Origin: Neoarius graeffei
Lineage: Eukaryota; Chordata; Actinopteri; Siluriformes; Ariidae
Reading direction: 5' to 3'
Assembly (NCBI RefSeq): GCF_027579695.1
Contig: NC_083571.1
Coordinates: forward strand, 45,019,890 to 45,083,889
DNA length: 64,000 nucleotides
Part shown: positions 33,498 through 45,000 of the stretch, one piece after another
Numbering within the stretch: the first letter of the stretch is position 1
How the letters are laid out: each line of letters begins with the position of its first letter
Notes under the pieces: generated by a model
Database searches by the model: none
What the model was told of the DNA's origin: nothing
The model's input: the letters and a program-made list of their open reading frames with translations, nothing else
Made by a program: the position numbers and the translations under genes

Positions 33498-33936
33498 AAC
33501 TATACGTATGGTCAGAAGTTTCCATACACTCATCATGGACATGAATTCCATGGCAATACTGGGCTTTCAGTGATTTCTCTGAATTGTTCGTTCAGTGATC
33601 TTTAAGAGAGAGAAAAAAATCCACAAGAATCTGGTGCACAAGTTTTGATTTATTTTGGGTTTTCTGAAATCAACACAATATTGCCATCCTTGATGATTAT
33701 CTGTACACTTCTGACTATGTGTGTGTGTATATATATACAGTATATATAGGCAGGTGAGTACTCTGACCCTACCATTATTTCCACACATATTTTCCAACCC
33801 CAAGCTATATACACTTGAATGCTAATTGGATATAAGCATTCTCAGGTGGTATTTATTTGTGTAATGAGGGAGAGTGTGGCCTAAAGTCATTAACACCCCA
33901 AATTAAGGTATGCATAATTATTGAGCAGCTTCTTTA

Positions 33937-34302
33937 TCCATCCATCCATCCATTATCTGTAGTCGCTTATCCTGTTCTACAGGGTCTCAGGCAAGCTGGA
34001 GCCTATCCCAGCTGACTATGGGTGAGAGGCGGGGTACACCCTGGACAAGTCGCCAGGCCATCACAGGGCTGACACATAGACACAGACAACCATTCACACT
34101 CACATTCACACCTACGGTCAGTTTAGAGCCACCAGTTAGCCTAACCTGCATGTCTTTGGACTGTGGAGGAAACCGGAGCACCCAGAGGAAACCCACGCAG
34201 ACACGGGGAGAACGTGCAAACTCCACACAGAAAGGCCCTCGTCGGCTGCGAACCCAGTACCTTCTTGCTGTGAGGTGACAGTGCTAACCACTACACCACC
34301 TT
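33937..34302 (-). mobile_element. tRNA-derived SINE, diverged
   Basis: Main-family body with a (TCCA)n-type tail at the left and a degraded head near 34240-34302; the B-box region is partly deleted. Confidence 0.85.
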
Positions 34303-34467
34303 TTAACTGGAGCCTGTATATATGAGACTGGTGTTGGATATTCCCATTGTGCTGAAGTAGCTTAAGGGCCCTCCTTATAAGCCTATAAACCATCCTAGTT
34401 ACATCTTAAATACATAGTGTAACTAGTATTTCCAAGAGTTCGGCTCAGTCAAAATTTTGACAATGTA

Positions 34468-36207
34468 CACTCAACATCCACTTTCTTAGGAACACCTGTA
34501 CACCTTCACATACATGCAGTTATCTAATCAGCCAATCATGTGGTAGCAGCACAGTGAAGAAATGAATAAAGAAAACGTGTGATCCCTGTGACTGTTCATG
34601 ATATAGACTGGTACCAAAATTCAAAAAAGTGCTTATTTAAGGAGTTAAAGGCATTTTTGAGACAAAGTCAGCAAGCAGTCTTATTTTGTCAATTTGGGTG
34701 TGCCGAATTCAAATCTGCAATATGCCGAGCTCTATCTGACCTCTGTTGACCTCTAGAGGTCATTGAACTTTGGGCCTGTAAACGTCTCAGCTGAACCCAG
34801 TTTCTCAGCTTTCTAAGGAATGAAATGCACTAAAATGATTAATGAAGTTAGCAAATGGCCTTGTTTGTTAAATGTTTGGGTGCTGAATTCATTTTTCATT
34901 TGTAAAACGACATATGACCTCTGATAACCTCAAGGTCATTAAACTTGGCCTATGCATTTAACGGCATTTTTAAACTGACTTTACTCCCCCAAAAAGAATA
35001 TGAACAGACAAAAAACAAATAGAAAGGAACAAATACAACATTAAATGCCAGTCCATGTACATGTGACTTACTTTTCACAATGAGAATGCCTAGGCGATCA
35101 CCTTACATAACATTGCATTACATTTAGCGGTTATTGTTTATACAAAGCTACTGAAAAAAGGACAGATTCAGCAGCATACAAAATGTGGGGGCATACAGGG
35201 TATACAGGTTAATCAGGGTTAGTATATATGAGAGTTTTTTTCTTTGTTGTTTGTTTTTTGTAAAGGCTTTACCCCATTTAAAACAAAACAAAACAAAAAA
35301 CAAACAACAAAGAAAAAAACTCTCATATATACTAACCCTGATTAACCTGTATACCCTGTATGCCCCCACATTTTGTATGCTGCTGAATCTGTCCTTTTTT
35401 CAGTAGCTTTGTATAAACAATAACCGCTAAATGTAATGCAATGTTATGTAAGGTGATCGCCTAGGCATTCTCATTGTGAAAAGTAAGTCACATGTACATG
35501 GACTGGCATTTAATGTTGTATTTGTTCCTTTCTATTTGTTTTTTGTCTGTTCATATTCTTTTTGGGGGAGTAAAGTCAGTTTAAAAATGCCGTTAAATGC
35601 ACAGGCCTATAGGCCAAGTTTAATGACCTTGAGGTTACCAGAGGTCATATGTCGTTTTACAAATGAAAAATGAATTCAGCACCCAAACATTTAACAAACA
35701 AGGCCATTTGCTAACTTCATTAATCATTTTAGTACATTTCATTCCTTAGAAAGCTGAGAAACTGGGTTCAGCTGAGACGTTTACAGGCCCAAAGTTCAAT
35801 GACCTCTAGAGGTCAACAGAGGTCAGATAGAGCTCGGCATATTGCAGATTTGAATTCGGCACACCCAAATTGACAAAATAAGACTGTTTGCCGACTTTGT
35901 CTCAAAAATGCCTTTGGGTGTCACAATTCTGGATTTTGGTACCAGTCTAATATGGCTGTTGGTACCCAATACTGCCAGAGAATGTTTTGTGTGATACCAA
36001 CTTCTGATACCAACGTCCATGCCATGATCAAAGTTATACAGATCATACTTTTTCTTCATTCTGATGTTTGAAGTGAACATTACCACTGAAGCTCTTGACC
36101 TGTATCTGCATGATTTGTGTTGTGCTGCAGCCACATGATTTGGCTTATTAGATAGCGACATGAATGTGCAGTTGTACAGGTGTTTCTAATAAACTGGATG
36201 GTGAATG
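34468..36207. mobile_element. 1.74-kb fold-back derivative of a TA-flanked MITE
   Basis: Both ends (CACTCAACATCCACTTTCTT and the inverse of AACTGGATGGTGAATG) match the same terminus of the MITE at 16267-16813, facing each other. Most of the element is one inverted repeat. Inner arms 34648-35260 and 35294-35906 are nearly identical, with a 33-nt spacer. TA flanks both ends. Identical short peptides are predicted on both strands at the centre, as expected for a palindrome, and are not genes. Confidence 0.85.
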
Positions 36208-36369
36208 TATATTTGCATTTATATTTATACTGGCTTACAATTAGGTGTAGTCCTTTCTAAAATATGACCGCTGCATCTCTTTTTAAAATATGGCAGCCAT
36301 GGCACCTCACTGGCACAGCTTCTGGCTGGAGGGATACATGGAATGTGTGATTATATGATGCCCTGAAAT

Positions 36370-38255
36370 CAGAGGTGGACAGTAACAAAGTACATTTACT
36401 TGAGTACTGTACTTAAGTACACTTTTTGAATATCTGTACTTTACTTTTTTTTGGGGGGCGGGGGACTTATGACTTTAACTTCACTATATTTGAAAGACAA
36501 ATATCGTACTTTTCACTCCACTACATTTCTGTCAAGGTCCTTGTTACTCGTTACTATGGAGCAGCTTTGAAAGTGGATGTTTTTTCTTTTTCTTTTCTAA
36601 AACATGATTGTTTTTTTTTGTTTTTCACAGGTGACACTGAGACAGCCTTTCAGTAATCACTAGGGTCACATCACGTTCAAAATCAAGTTCAGTGATTTAT
36701 CAACAGCATTATTCAACATGATCAGTTGATGTCAGAATGGAAGGAGGCGGTTCTTCTGGGTAATGTACGCACCTAGGGCCCATGAACCTGTGTTTCAGTT
36801 TTCTGAAAGGATTAAAGATTGGTTTCATTTTGAATATTTGCTTTTTTTTTTTGCCTGAAACGGAGCACATCACGGCCTACAAAAACTCGCCATCCAACCT
36901 GCGGAAGCATATTGAGGGATATAAACGTTTTATTCCAAGAGAAAGCGTGCATTGAAGTTGTTTGTGCTTTTAGAGCTAGTGATAACATTGCAATAGCTAT
37001 GCAGTCTGGTTAGTCAAATGACTTTCTATCAATTTGCTCGCCAAGTTGCCGTAGCCTTGTCCACGGCTAACGCTAACACATAGCTAGTTAACTTGGACAC
37101 TGCATGTACGAACAGAGTTACGCTAACATGAATAACATTAACTTATCTGAAGTCCTTTCAGAAATGTGTTTTAGCATAATCTTGCCAAATAAACAAAATG
37201 TAGAAGTCTTTCTTTTCTAGTAACATTAGCTACCCAATATGATTTAGTTTGAAAAGACTTTGCTAGCGGCAGCACGGTGGTGTAATGGTTAGCGCTGTCG
37301 CCTCACAGCAAGAAGGTCTGGGTTCGAGCCCCGTGGCCGGCGAGGGCCTTTATGTGCGGAGTTTGCATGTTCTCCCCGTGTCCACGTGGGTTTCCTCCGG
37401 GTGCTCCGGTTTCCCCCACAGTCCAAAGACATGCAGGTTAGGTTAACTGGTGACTCTAAATTGACTGTAGGTGTGAGTGTGAATGGTTGTCTGTGTCTAT
37501 GTGTCAGCCCTGTGATGACCTGGCGACTTGTCCAGGGTGTACCCCGCCTTTCGCCCGTAGTCAGCTGGGATAGGCTCCAGCTTGCCTGCGACCCTGTAGA
37601 ACAGGATAAAGCGGCTAGAGATGATGAGAAGAGAAGACTTTGCTAGCATGTCGAGTGGCGTTTCACTGATTAGCTAGCTTAACATTAAACCACCATGATG
37701 GCACAGCATGCGTTCATTTTCTAAATTCACATTTCTGCCTTTGATAATGTTAACACTGTAGCTTTTGTGACCTTGCATAATTACGATAGCTACTACATAT
37801 TTTTTACCAGTAGCCAAAGAGAAAAACTAGCTAGCATCTTATTGATGATTCTGACACTGCCAGAGCTGTGTCAGAACACTACCATGCTGCTTTGTGGGGG
37901 TGGGTAGAAGTGTTAAAATTTAAAATAAATAAATAGAATGACAGTGGATCTTTTTTGTCAGTTCAATTGTTTCATTTTGTAACGTTCTACCGGGCGTTTA
38001 ATCTACAGGTTCTACAAGTTAGTCAGTAAATCCAGTCGGTTGCTTCAGAGACATTAGGTTTTGTAAGCGTTGTGGCAATAATACAACAATGCGTTGAGAG
38101 AAAATGTACTTCGTATTTTTTAAAGCGAATAATTCAGTACTTTAACTTAAGTAAAAATTTGACTGGAGAACTTTCACTTGTATCGGAGTAACATTTGACC
38201 AGCGGGATCTGTACTTTAACTGAAATAATGAACTTGGGTACTTTGTCCTACTCTG
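36370..38255. mobile_element. hAT-like element, copy 1 (carries a SINE)
   Basis: It starts CAGAGGTGGACAGTAACAAA and ends GTACTTTGTCCTACTCTG, flanked by a perfect 8-bp duplication CCTGAAAT (36362-36369 and 38256-38263), as expected of hAT transposition. No transposase frame is left. A SINE sits at 37269-37634. A second copy lies at 60054-62301. Confidence 0.88.
37269..37634 (+). mobile_element. tRNA-derived SINE in hAT
   Basis: Main family. AAGACTTTGCTAGC flanks both sides of the copy. Confidence 0.92.
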
Positions 38256-38263
38256 CCTGAAAT

Positions 38264-38940
38264 GGACTGAGGTACATTCCAAACTATATTTCTACCTCGT
38301 GCCCAGTGCTCTCAAGATAGGCTGATCAAGCTTGAAGAAAAAAAAAGGAGTTATCTGAATACATACTTCTAGCCCTCAGGATGTTTGTGTTTACCTGATG
38401 TTACCTACCAGTTCAGTCAAGTTCTCAAGAAAAAAGTGACGCTATGATCTTTCACCAATTAGATATCATGTTTCTGATTTGTCAGTCACTGCTTTATTTC
38501 ACACTAGTATATGGAACAGACTAAAGCAAGTGTGTCATATATTGACTGACTTATAGGCAAGGTGATTAAACAGATACTCTAATTGTTAACACAATCATAC
38601 ACTCTTAGTTATAATCTTGTAAGATTTTTTTTTTTTAAACTGCATTCTTTCAAAAATTCACAAAATTTCCACAGTAAACACAGTCAGTTATTTAATATAC
38701 TGTGAGATGTTAATCAAAAGCAAATGCATGAAGATCATTTTTGTATTCAGTGTCTCAGAATTGTTGTCCTTAAGATTTGTCTCCAACTCATAGTAGAACA
38801 GTTTATATTTATATTAAAATAATCCTACAGGTTCCTTCTTTTAAAGTTTGTTTCAGAGGCAATAATTCTATAGCAGCATTAAAAAAAAAAAAAACAAACC
38901 TTAAAATGCGCCAGTGATTTGAAGATGGGGTCGGTTGGTT
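38264..38940. other. Region upstream of irf, no element recognised
   Basis: This AT-rich sequence runs up to the presumed first exon of irf. I could not find a clear TATA box, or a GAS or ISRE site, that I would defend. Confidence 0.4.
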
Positions 38941-38959
38941 AGATCATTCACTACCAGAG

Positions 38960-39091
38960 AAATTCTCCAGTAGGGTTTTGGAAACAGCAGGAACCTGTTG
39001 GAGCAGGTACAGAGCACGAAAAAGAAGCTATGCCCTGCTAAAAGAGTCACGGCTGTTTTTCTGCTGCACAAAACAACATTCAGAGCAAGAG
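38960..39091 (+). other. irf1: Probable irf 5' untranslated exon
   Basis: A stretch ending CAAGAG|GTAAGC precedes exon 2, which begins after CTACACAG at 39361. The 5' border is a guess. Confidence 0.4.
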
Positions 39092-42000
39092 GTAAGCTGT
39101 TTCCTTGTACTGATCTGTCATGTTTTTATTTGCAAAATCAGTTTAATATCATTAAATTGTTAAAAGTAGTGAATGGAAGTGATTGTATGTTAATGATCAC
39201 AGTTGTGAAACATACATGTTTTATCAGTATCATCAGATTACAGCACTAAACGCTCTTGGTTTAAACATTCTTAAAACCTTGTGTGTAATCTGAAACTAGG
39301 TACAAGGAAAGACTTGAAAAAAAAATAAGCATCTGCATTGCTGACTTGTCAAACTACACAGGATAAAGAAGGAGGGCAAAATTGGGGTAGCGTCTTGAGA
39401 AGGACCAAAACTCAAAGATGCACCAGGGTCGCCAGCGTTTACGGCCATGGCTGGAAGATCAGATTAAATCAGGGAGCTATCCCGGAGTTATGTGGCTGGA
39501 TGAAGTAAGGCTTAATTTCATGTTTTCACAATTGTTACATGTTTTCTAAATGTCATAAATGCTTCTGAACAACATGTATGTCATGTACAGAAGTAGAAAT
39601 CTGAGGTGCCATAACATGACACCTGATTGATTATACTGTAAGAGGGGTTTCATCACACACACATACAGTACCAAGTAAAAGTTTGGACACACCTACTCAT
39701 TCATAGGTTTTTCTGTATTTTGACTATTTTCTACATTGTAGAACAATACTGAAAACATCAAAACTATAACATATAGAACATCTATGGGATTATATGGTAA
39801 ACAAAAACAATATGTTTCATCATTGAATGACGCTTTGCACACTATTGGCATTATCTTAACCAGCTTCATGAAGCAGTCACCTGGAATGTCTTGTCAAAAG
39901 TTAATTTGTGGAACTTCGTGGTTTCTGAATGTGTTTGAGAGCAAACAGTAAACAATAATAATACAGTAAATAGCCCTATTCTACAACTGTAGTAATCCAT
40001 ATTATGTCAAGAACTGCTCAAGTAAGTAAAGAGAAACGACATCCGTCATTACTTTAAGACATGAAGCGACTTTTAATTAATAAAAATAAAGAAAAATAAT
40101 TGAATTAGAGGGTGTGTCCAGACTTTTCCCGGGAACTGTATGTGTCATGATAAACTGAGAACTGTACGATTGACTGACTATACATAGCTCGTTTTGTAAA
40201 TCATTTCTAATTTACAAAAATATATAATAGGCATGTTGGGTATTTTACAGTTTATCACAACACCTTCAAATGATCAAACAAAACTTCAGCAAAGGATGTC
40301 AGATTTTCTAGTTTACGCAAAACAATGTACCAAATACCGTGTTCTCAGATGTTTGCTGTGGTTTTCATCATATGGCCTAAGAGTAATGGAATATAAAGGT
40401 ATTATATTGGTATTATTGGGATTCGAGAAAACAGAGAAAAAAAAGCATCTCCATAAGCTTCATGCATCTCCTGTCTATGAGCTTCATATTTTTATGAGCC
40501 ATATTATATCTCAAAAACCTGCTACTGAAAGATCATTTTCAACAAAGAGCTTTTTTTTCTTCGTTTTTTAACCTCTTCAAACTTTAGACTGCCCAGGTCT
40601 TCCAGATTCCTTGGAAACATGCTGCTCGACATGGCTGGAATATCGAGAAGGACGCCACTTTGTTTCGAAACTGGGCCATCCATACAGGTGAGAGACAAGT
40701 CCAGGCACCAGTGGACACTGTCTCCAATTACTTCTCAGCATGGCTTCCCCAACACATGCAGATACTGTTGCAAACTGTGAGGCCATATGACCGAGCTACA
40801 GTATATTAGTCACTTGCTTGAAACTAAATGATATTTGATACATCGCTGAGCTTGATGCACAGTCGTATTTCAGGTTTGTCTAAAACATGGTGATAAGAAA
40901 TGAAAAAGTATGATTATTACTAGTAAGGTGCAGTAGTGGCTCAACGGGTTAAGCTCTAGGTTACTGAGGGGTTTTGAACCCCAGCACCACCAAGCTGACA
41001 CTGTTGGGCCCTTGGGCAAGGTCTTTAACCATATCGGCTCAATCTACCTACAGCAACCCCACATAGAAGTGGGAAAAGACGTAAGGAAAAGATTATTACA
41101 ACAATATAGTAAAAAATTAGGAATGTAACCAAATACAAATGCATTATTCAGAATGAACAGGTAATGCATTCTAAACAAATACAAACATAGATACAAAAAT
41201 AGCAGAAAGGAAGGTTCAGAAGGAAATCTTATGCTTTAGGTGTGCTTCACGACTATGGTCCAGCAAGATGCAACAGACTGAATGAATGAATGCTGTCAAT
41301 CAGCATGGTATCTGTTTGTTCCAGAAGCTTCATATCTAACAGCTTGCTTGCACAGTAGGGTGGTCCCAAAATTTTTTTTTTAGGATTTTGTTACGACCAC
41401 CTTACCTTTTTTTTACATTGCCTAAAAGAAGTTATTGTGCGAAATTTGGTTAAGATTGAACAATGTTTAGAGGTGCCACAAAGCCATTAAATTTTCACTC
41501 AAGACACAATATAAAATAATGTGGCTTATTAACTGTTTCATATTAATACAAACAATACAGTAATATAACTTCCTGTGTTCAAAGTAACAATAGCTATTAC
41601 TTGTCTGTGATTTTCTAAACCCTTCGGTATTATGGGATCTTGTGGAGATAAAAGAACACACTAAGGACTTCCCTAGCAGAAGGAAGCTTTCTCCCAGACC
41701 GTTCCTTGGAAGTGGGACCAATTAACCAAACATAATTGTCCTTTCTGGTGTTGTGCTTTGCACCACCGGTACTACTTGTATTACTGTTGCTAGCCATCTG
41801 AAAAACATAGAAAGAAAAACATTCACAACTTCATCAGCATATTACGATCAGTGCTCATTGTTTAAGAACCCTTTAGTGCATGAAGGTTAACCTTCTATCA
41901 GTCTATAAACTCTTCCTGCCTCTTCTTTTTCATAGAAGTGGCATATTCCCTCTAGAACTGTGACTTTTTGGGAGTTTGAGATCTTCTGTGCAACAGTCTA

Positions 42001-45000
42001 CGCACCAACTAATGTTAATGGCTTAACCCGATTTGCAACCTTGTGTGGCACCTCTAAATATTAACCAATTTTTCTGAAATTTTGCTTGTTGCCTTCTTTT
42101 AGCCTATGTAAAAAAAAATGGTAGGGTGGTCGGAATGTTTTGGTAAAAAAAAATTTTTCCCATACATTTCGGGACCATCCTATTGCACATGCATGAAAAT
42201 AAAAATCTCCCACTTGTGCGAAATTTTTGTTGCATCTTGCAGGAGGTTTTTATTTTCATGCATGTGCGAGCAAGCTGTTAGATATGAAGCTTGCAGGACA
42301 AACACACCATGCCGATTTCCAGAATTCATCCATTCGGTCTTTAGTAAGTGCCTGGTCAGGGTCATAGTGGTTTTTGTTTGGAAAAATGACCCCGAAGGGT
42401 TGTATTCTGAACAGTATATCATCATTTTTCTTATCATCTGGTCAAGGTGGTACTTGAAATGAAGAAAAACCTAATTGCTCAAGCTCAGTACAATAAACTT
42501 TTATCACAAGGACACAATTTAAGTACTTATTTACGTTATAGATGAGTTCTTAAGAGTACTTTATGGTATGAGTGACTCATTCTGTTATTATAATAACTGC
42601 TGCTTGGGGTAAATCAGTATGTTTTGTGTGTTATTAATTGTGGCTACAAGGGAGATACAAACCTGGCATAGACAAACCAGATCCCAAGACTTGGAAAGCC
42701 AACTTCCGCTGTGCTCTCAACTCCTTGCCAGACGTCCAAGAGCTTCGAGACAAAAGCATCAAGAAAGGCCACAATGCTTTTCGAGTCTATATTCTACTCC
42801 CCAACAGCAAATTGCCAAAGAAGAGAAAAGGCAAGTGTTAAAAGCTAATATATCACTTCTTCATTACATTTAGATTTACACATTTGACATTTTTTTTATC
42901 CAAAGCAACTTATGAGAGAATATAGTCTGAGTGCCAACAGTTCCAGCAAATGTGCTGATTACAAACAAGTACAAAATGGTGGAAGGGAGAATTAAACACA
43001 CTCATACACTGACACATACTGTACGAACTCAAAGATCACCACAGCTAAACACCAAGGTTGGGACTAAGTGCTCCTACTCGAGAGTGCTTCAGAATGATGA
43101 CTTTTATGTAATATGTCATTTTTGTGCCATACTTATTAATTATGAAGTCTGATACAAGTAAGAATTAGTAGGATTTCACCAACAATATCCATGTTTTCCA
43201 AAGGTTGGATAAAGCTATCCATGATTTAGAGATAGTGTTATAAAGGCTAGTAAAAAGAGTGAGATCTGAAATTCAAGAGCTGCAACTACAGTAAATGTTT
43301 TAGATCCCAGTAGAGTAGAAAAAGGGCATTTGTGATGTTTTTTTTTTTTTTTGTCAATGGTCACCGCAAACTTGTTGATCCACCTTATGTCTAGGGAATA
43401 CTGATGAAATGTATAAGTTAGTGTACTTGGCCAATAAAGCATGATTCTGATTCAGATTTGGATTCTGATGCCTCCAAATTGTGGCAAAAAGGAAGAATAT
43501 TTTAAGCCATGTAATGGTTCAATTAAACAAATTCTATTAACCAAATTTCTAACTGAAGATAAAAAGTTTGAACAGTCCAACTTAAAGATGGTGCAAATAT
43601 AACAAACATGCACTGGAGTTGAGATTTACCCTTCAGTACCTGCTGTCCACTTTCTCCAGTGTCCAGCTTAGACATGAAGGATGGCAGAGTTGGTTTGCCT
43701 GCATTACTACCACACACCAGTGCACCTCTGGAAAGGTTTACGGGTGAGCAAAGTGCCATTCGATAGAAACACCACCAATAGCACCAAGATATCAGTTAAA
43801 CATAAGGGCTGTTCAAACTTTTAAAAAATTGCCTTGAAATTCAACATTTGACTCAAACCATCTGTAAGTTTCTCCTATATGAGAACAATCAATTCTATTC
43901 TCATTCTTCTCCAGACGCTTTCTGGAAGTATAAGGAAGATGTCAGAGGTGTTGTTCCTGAGATGTTTGCTAAAAACTGCTACTCCACATTACCATCAGTG
44001 AAAGAAGAACACTCAGCTACCTACTGCTGTTCCCCAGCCAATATCAGCACAACAGCACACGGTAAGAGAAATTATATATCAGGCAGACGTATAATAAAGA
44101 TTTCTTTGGACAGTGCTTATGAATGTTAACTCTTCCACAGAAGTCCAAGCAAATGCAGTGGAAGACCATGAGCAGACTCAAGCAGTGTTAAAGGTAAGAA
44201 ATTTGACCAAGACATTTTAGCATAGCTCATTGTGAAAATGAACCAATGGTGGCTGGTGCTTTTTAAAATAGAGGAAGCACAAGTGTCTGTTATTGAAGTT
44301 ATATAGTATCTATATACACTGCCTGGCCAAAAAAAATTTCCCATTTGGAGTTAAATAAACAACTATTTAAAGTGGGTGGCATGGTGGCGTAGTGGTTAGC
44401 GCTGTCGCCTCATGGCAAGAAGGTCCTGGGTTCAAGCCCCGTGGCCGGCGAGGGCCTTTCTGTGTGGAGTTTGCATGTTCTTCCCGTGTGCGCGTGGGTT
44501 TCCTCCGGGTGCTCCGGTTTCCCCAACAGTCCAAAGACATGCAGGTTAGGTTAACTGGTGACTCTAAATTGACCATAGGTGTGAATGTGAGTGTGAATGG
44601 TTGTTTGTCTCTGTGTCATCCCTGCGATGATCTGGTGACTTGTCCAGGGTGTACCCCGCCTCTCACCCATAGTCAGCTGGGATAGGCTCCAGCTTGCCTG
44701 CGACGCTGTAGAACAAGATAAGCGGCTACAGATAATGGATGGATTGATTAAAGTGAGTGGCACGGTGGTGTAGTGGTTTGCACTGTTGCCTCACAGCAAG
44801 AAGGGTCTGGGATCTTGGGCTCGAGCCCAGTGGCTGACGGAGGCCTTTCTGTGCGGACTTTGCATGTTCTCCCCGTGTCTGCATGGGTTTCGTCCAGGTG
44901 CTCTGGTTTTCCCAACAGTCCCAAGATGTGCAGGTTAGGCTAATTGGTGGCTCTAAATTGACCGTAGGTGTGAATGTGAGTGTGAATGGTTGTCTGTGTC

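Noticed and set aside
35148-35406. Identical 73-residue frames on opposite strands
   Set aside because: This is the expected consequence of the palindrome, with no family resemblance.
40233-40571. 112-codon frame in irf intron 2
   Set aside because: No family resemblance, low-complexity Lys/Phe runs and no fitting splice sites.
42835-42840. GT donor for the irf exon at 42651
   Set aside because: It places the next exon in a frame with an early stop, whereas the GC donor four bases earlier keeps the frame to the final stop.
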